Positions 5,210-6,416 of a stretch of 6,416 nt of DNA are shown one piece after another. The position numbers were made by a program, and so were the translations under genes. Each line of letters begins with the position of its first letter. Positions within the stretch are counted from its first letter, which is position 1. A model generated the notes under the pieces. The model was given only the letters and a program-made list of their open reading frames with translations, searched no databases and was not told the origin of the DNA. The stretch is from an uncultured Sphingomonas sp. GTDB lineage: Bacteria > Pseudomonadota > Alphaproteobacteria > Sphingomonadales > Sphingomonadaceae. The stretch spans positions 1 through 6,416 of the forward strand of contig CAMPIY010000100.1 in the NCBI GenBank assembly GCA_946886645.1, read 5' to 3'.

Positions 5210-6416
5210 ATGCGCGAGGAAGTGCTCCGATCCCTTCTGCTTGTGGATGCCGACGCGGGTGAGCGGCGGCAGCTGTCGGCGGTCGCGTCGCGCGCCGGCT
5301 GGAGCACGGTTGGCGCCGACTGTCTCGAAACGGCGATAGGGCTGCTGCAAGGCCCGCACGGCCGCGAAGTCCGCGCCGCCATCCTGTCGAGCTGGGCCAG
5401 CGACCAGGGTCCCGCCCTGATCGAGGGCCTGCGGAAATGCCGCCCGGCCCTGCCGGTCATCGTTCTGGCCGACGGCGGCTCGGTTGCCCTGGCTGTCGAG
5501 GCGATGCGCGCCGGTGCGTCGGACTATCTGGCTAAGCCCATTGCGGCCGAACGGCTGATGGATGCGCTATCCTCGCACGCAGACCGCCGCCGCGCGTCGG
5601 GCGAGCTCGCACCGCTATCCGAGAAGATCGCGCCGGACCTCCCGCTCGATCAGCTGGTCGGCGCGGCGTCCGATTTCCGCGCTTCGCTGGCTGTCGCCGC
5701 CAAGGCCGCTCGGAACCGCCTGCCGATCCTGATTATCGGCGAGCCTGGAACGGGCAAGGAAACCTTCGCCCGGGCCATTCACCAGGCCAGCCTGCGTGCT
5801 CGCGGGCCGTTCGTGCAGGTCGATTGCAAGGCGGTCGCGGCCAACATCATCGACAGCGAATTGTTCGGCCATATGCCGGGCGCCTTCCCCGGCGCATTTG
5901 CCGAGCGCGTCGGACGGATCGTCGAGGCGGATGGCGGGACGCTTCTGCTCGACGAAGTGAGCGCGCTGCCGCAGGAGACGCAGACCCGTCTCGATCGAGT
6001 GCTCGCGACCGGCGAGGTGCGCCCCGTCGGCTGCAACGGATCAAGCTCCGTCGATGTTCGGCTAATCGCGACTTCCAGCCGCCCCCTTCCCGACGATTTC
6101 GATGCCAATTTGAAAGAGCGAATTGCGGCGACCACCGTCAATCTGCAGCCGCTCCGCGACCGCAGCGGCGACATCCCGGCCCTGACGCGCCATCTGCTGG
6201 CCCGCTTCGCCGAAGAGCCGGGCATGCGTGCCCTGTCGATCGGCAATGACGCGCTGGCGGTGCTGATGCGCTACGGCTGGCCGGGCAACGTCCGCCAACT
6301 CGCGGGGGTCCTGTTCCGCGCCGCGCTCCAGGCCGAAGGCAATTCGCTGACCGCGGAAGACTTCCCGCACATCGCGATCCAGTCGCGCTTTTCGGGGCGT
6401 CAGAGCGACGTCTCGC
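5210..6416 (+). CDS. Sigma-54-activator-type response regulator with degenerate receiver, C-terminus cut by window edge
   Basis: Architecture of the 402 visible residues: receiver-like domain 8-122, linker, AAA+ activator domain about 147-392; the expected C-terminal DNA-binding helix-turn-helix lies beyond the edge. AAA+ signatures: Walker A GEPGTGKE (177-184), Walker B TLLLDEV (244-250), R304 at the usual arginine position before LQPLRDR, and GWPGNVRQL (356-364) as sensor II. Oddities: the receiver keeps D13 and K109 but has Ala14 for the second acidic residue, Ser60 where the phosphoacceptor Asp should be, and Ala87 for the switch Thr/Ser; the sigma-54 contact loop GAFTGA reads GAFPGA (224-229). 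Phosphorylation control therefore looks lost and sigma-54 contact is doubtful. The ATG at 5210 has no clear ribosome binding site; an in-frame TAA at 5198-5200 excludes a longer form. Target genes are unknown; it is divergent from the pntA1 transcript. Confidence 0.93.
   Translation, partial: MREEVLRSLLLVDADAGERRQLSAVASRAGWSTVGADCLETAIGLLQGPHGREVRAAILSSWASDQGPALIEGLRKCRPALPVIVLADGGSVALAVEAMRAGASDYLAKPIAAERLMDALSSHADRRRASGELAPLSEKIAPDLPLDQLVGAASDFRASLAVAAKAARNRLPILIIGEPGTGKETFARAIHQASLRARGPFVQVDCKAVAANIIDSELFGHMPGAFPGAFAERVGRIVEADGGTLLLDEVSALPQETQTRLDRVLATGEVRPVGCNGSSSVDVRLIATSSRPLPDDFDANLKERIAATTVNLQPLRDRSGDIPALTRHLLARFAEEPGMRALSIGNDALAVLMRYGWPGNVRQLAGVLFRAALQAEGNSLTAEDFPHIAIQSRFSGRQSDVS

Noticed and set aside
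5081..5359. N-terminal extension of the small oxidase subunit IV-like protein to about 141 residues
   Set aside because: It would overlap the opposite-strand regulator and adds no family-like sequence. The ATG at 5080 has a good ribosome binding site and gives the usual family length.

Overview
The window reads as chromosomal DNA of an alphaproteobacterium, most likely a sphingomonad. The reasons are a high G+C content, a proton-translocating transhydrogenase split into three genes (pntA1, pntA2, pntB), a 48-residue alphaproteobacterial aa3-oxidase subunit IV-like protein beside pntA1, and TTAAC-rich intergenic sequences that resemble CtrA sites. The genus cannot be read from the sequence, and the order-level call is an inference.

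Layout, left to right. (1) Bases 1-882, minus strand: the N-terminal third of pntB, cut by the window edge, preceded in transcription order by the complete pntA2; the two overlap by 8 bases. (2) Bases 883-1047: a divergent promoter region. (3) Bases 1048-3339, plus strand: a membrane CHASE2 sensor with a degenerate GGDEF domain and an intact EAL (cyclic-di-GMP phosphodiesterase) domain. (4) Bases 3340-3793: a 454-base gap that is not empty. It holds a TTAA-rich palindromic motif, a hairpin that would bury a ribosome binding site, a 28-codon ORF right behind that site, and two consecutive hairpins, the second ending in T-tracts as an intrinsic terminator. (5) Bases 3794-5080, minus strand: the small oxidase subunit IV-like gene and pntA1, 9 bases apart. 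(6) Bases 5081-5209: a second divergent intergenic region. (7) Bases 5210 to the right edge, plus strand: a sigma-54-activator-type response regulator, cut before its DNA-binding domain, with a receiver that lacks its phosphoacceptor Asp and a GAFPGA loop in place of GAFTGA.

How the genes work together. PntA1 (NAD(H)-binding domain), PntA2 and PntB (membrane domain and, beyond the window, the NADP(H)-binding domain) form one enzyme that uses the proton gradient to make NADPH from NADH. Here the genes that would normally form one operon are interrupted by about 2.9 kb read from the opposite strand, so pntA2-pntB needs its own promoter or long antisense read-through. The EAL protein probably lowers cyclic-di-GMP in response to a periplasmic or membrane cue.

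The best candidate for something undescribed is the small structured locus at about 3460-3714. The regulator at the right edge, which looks independent of phosphorylation and carries an altered sigma-54 contact loop, is the second most interesting object. No rRNA, tRNA, CRISPR array, insertion sequence or phage gene was seen.
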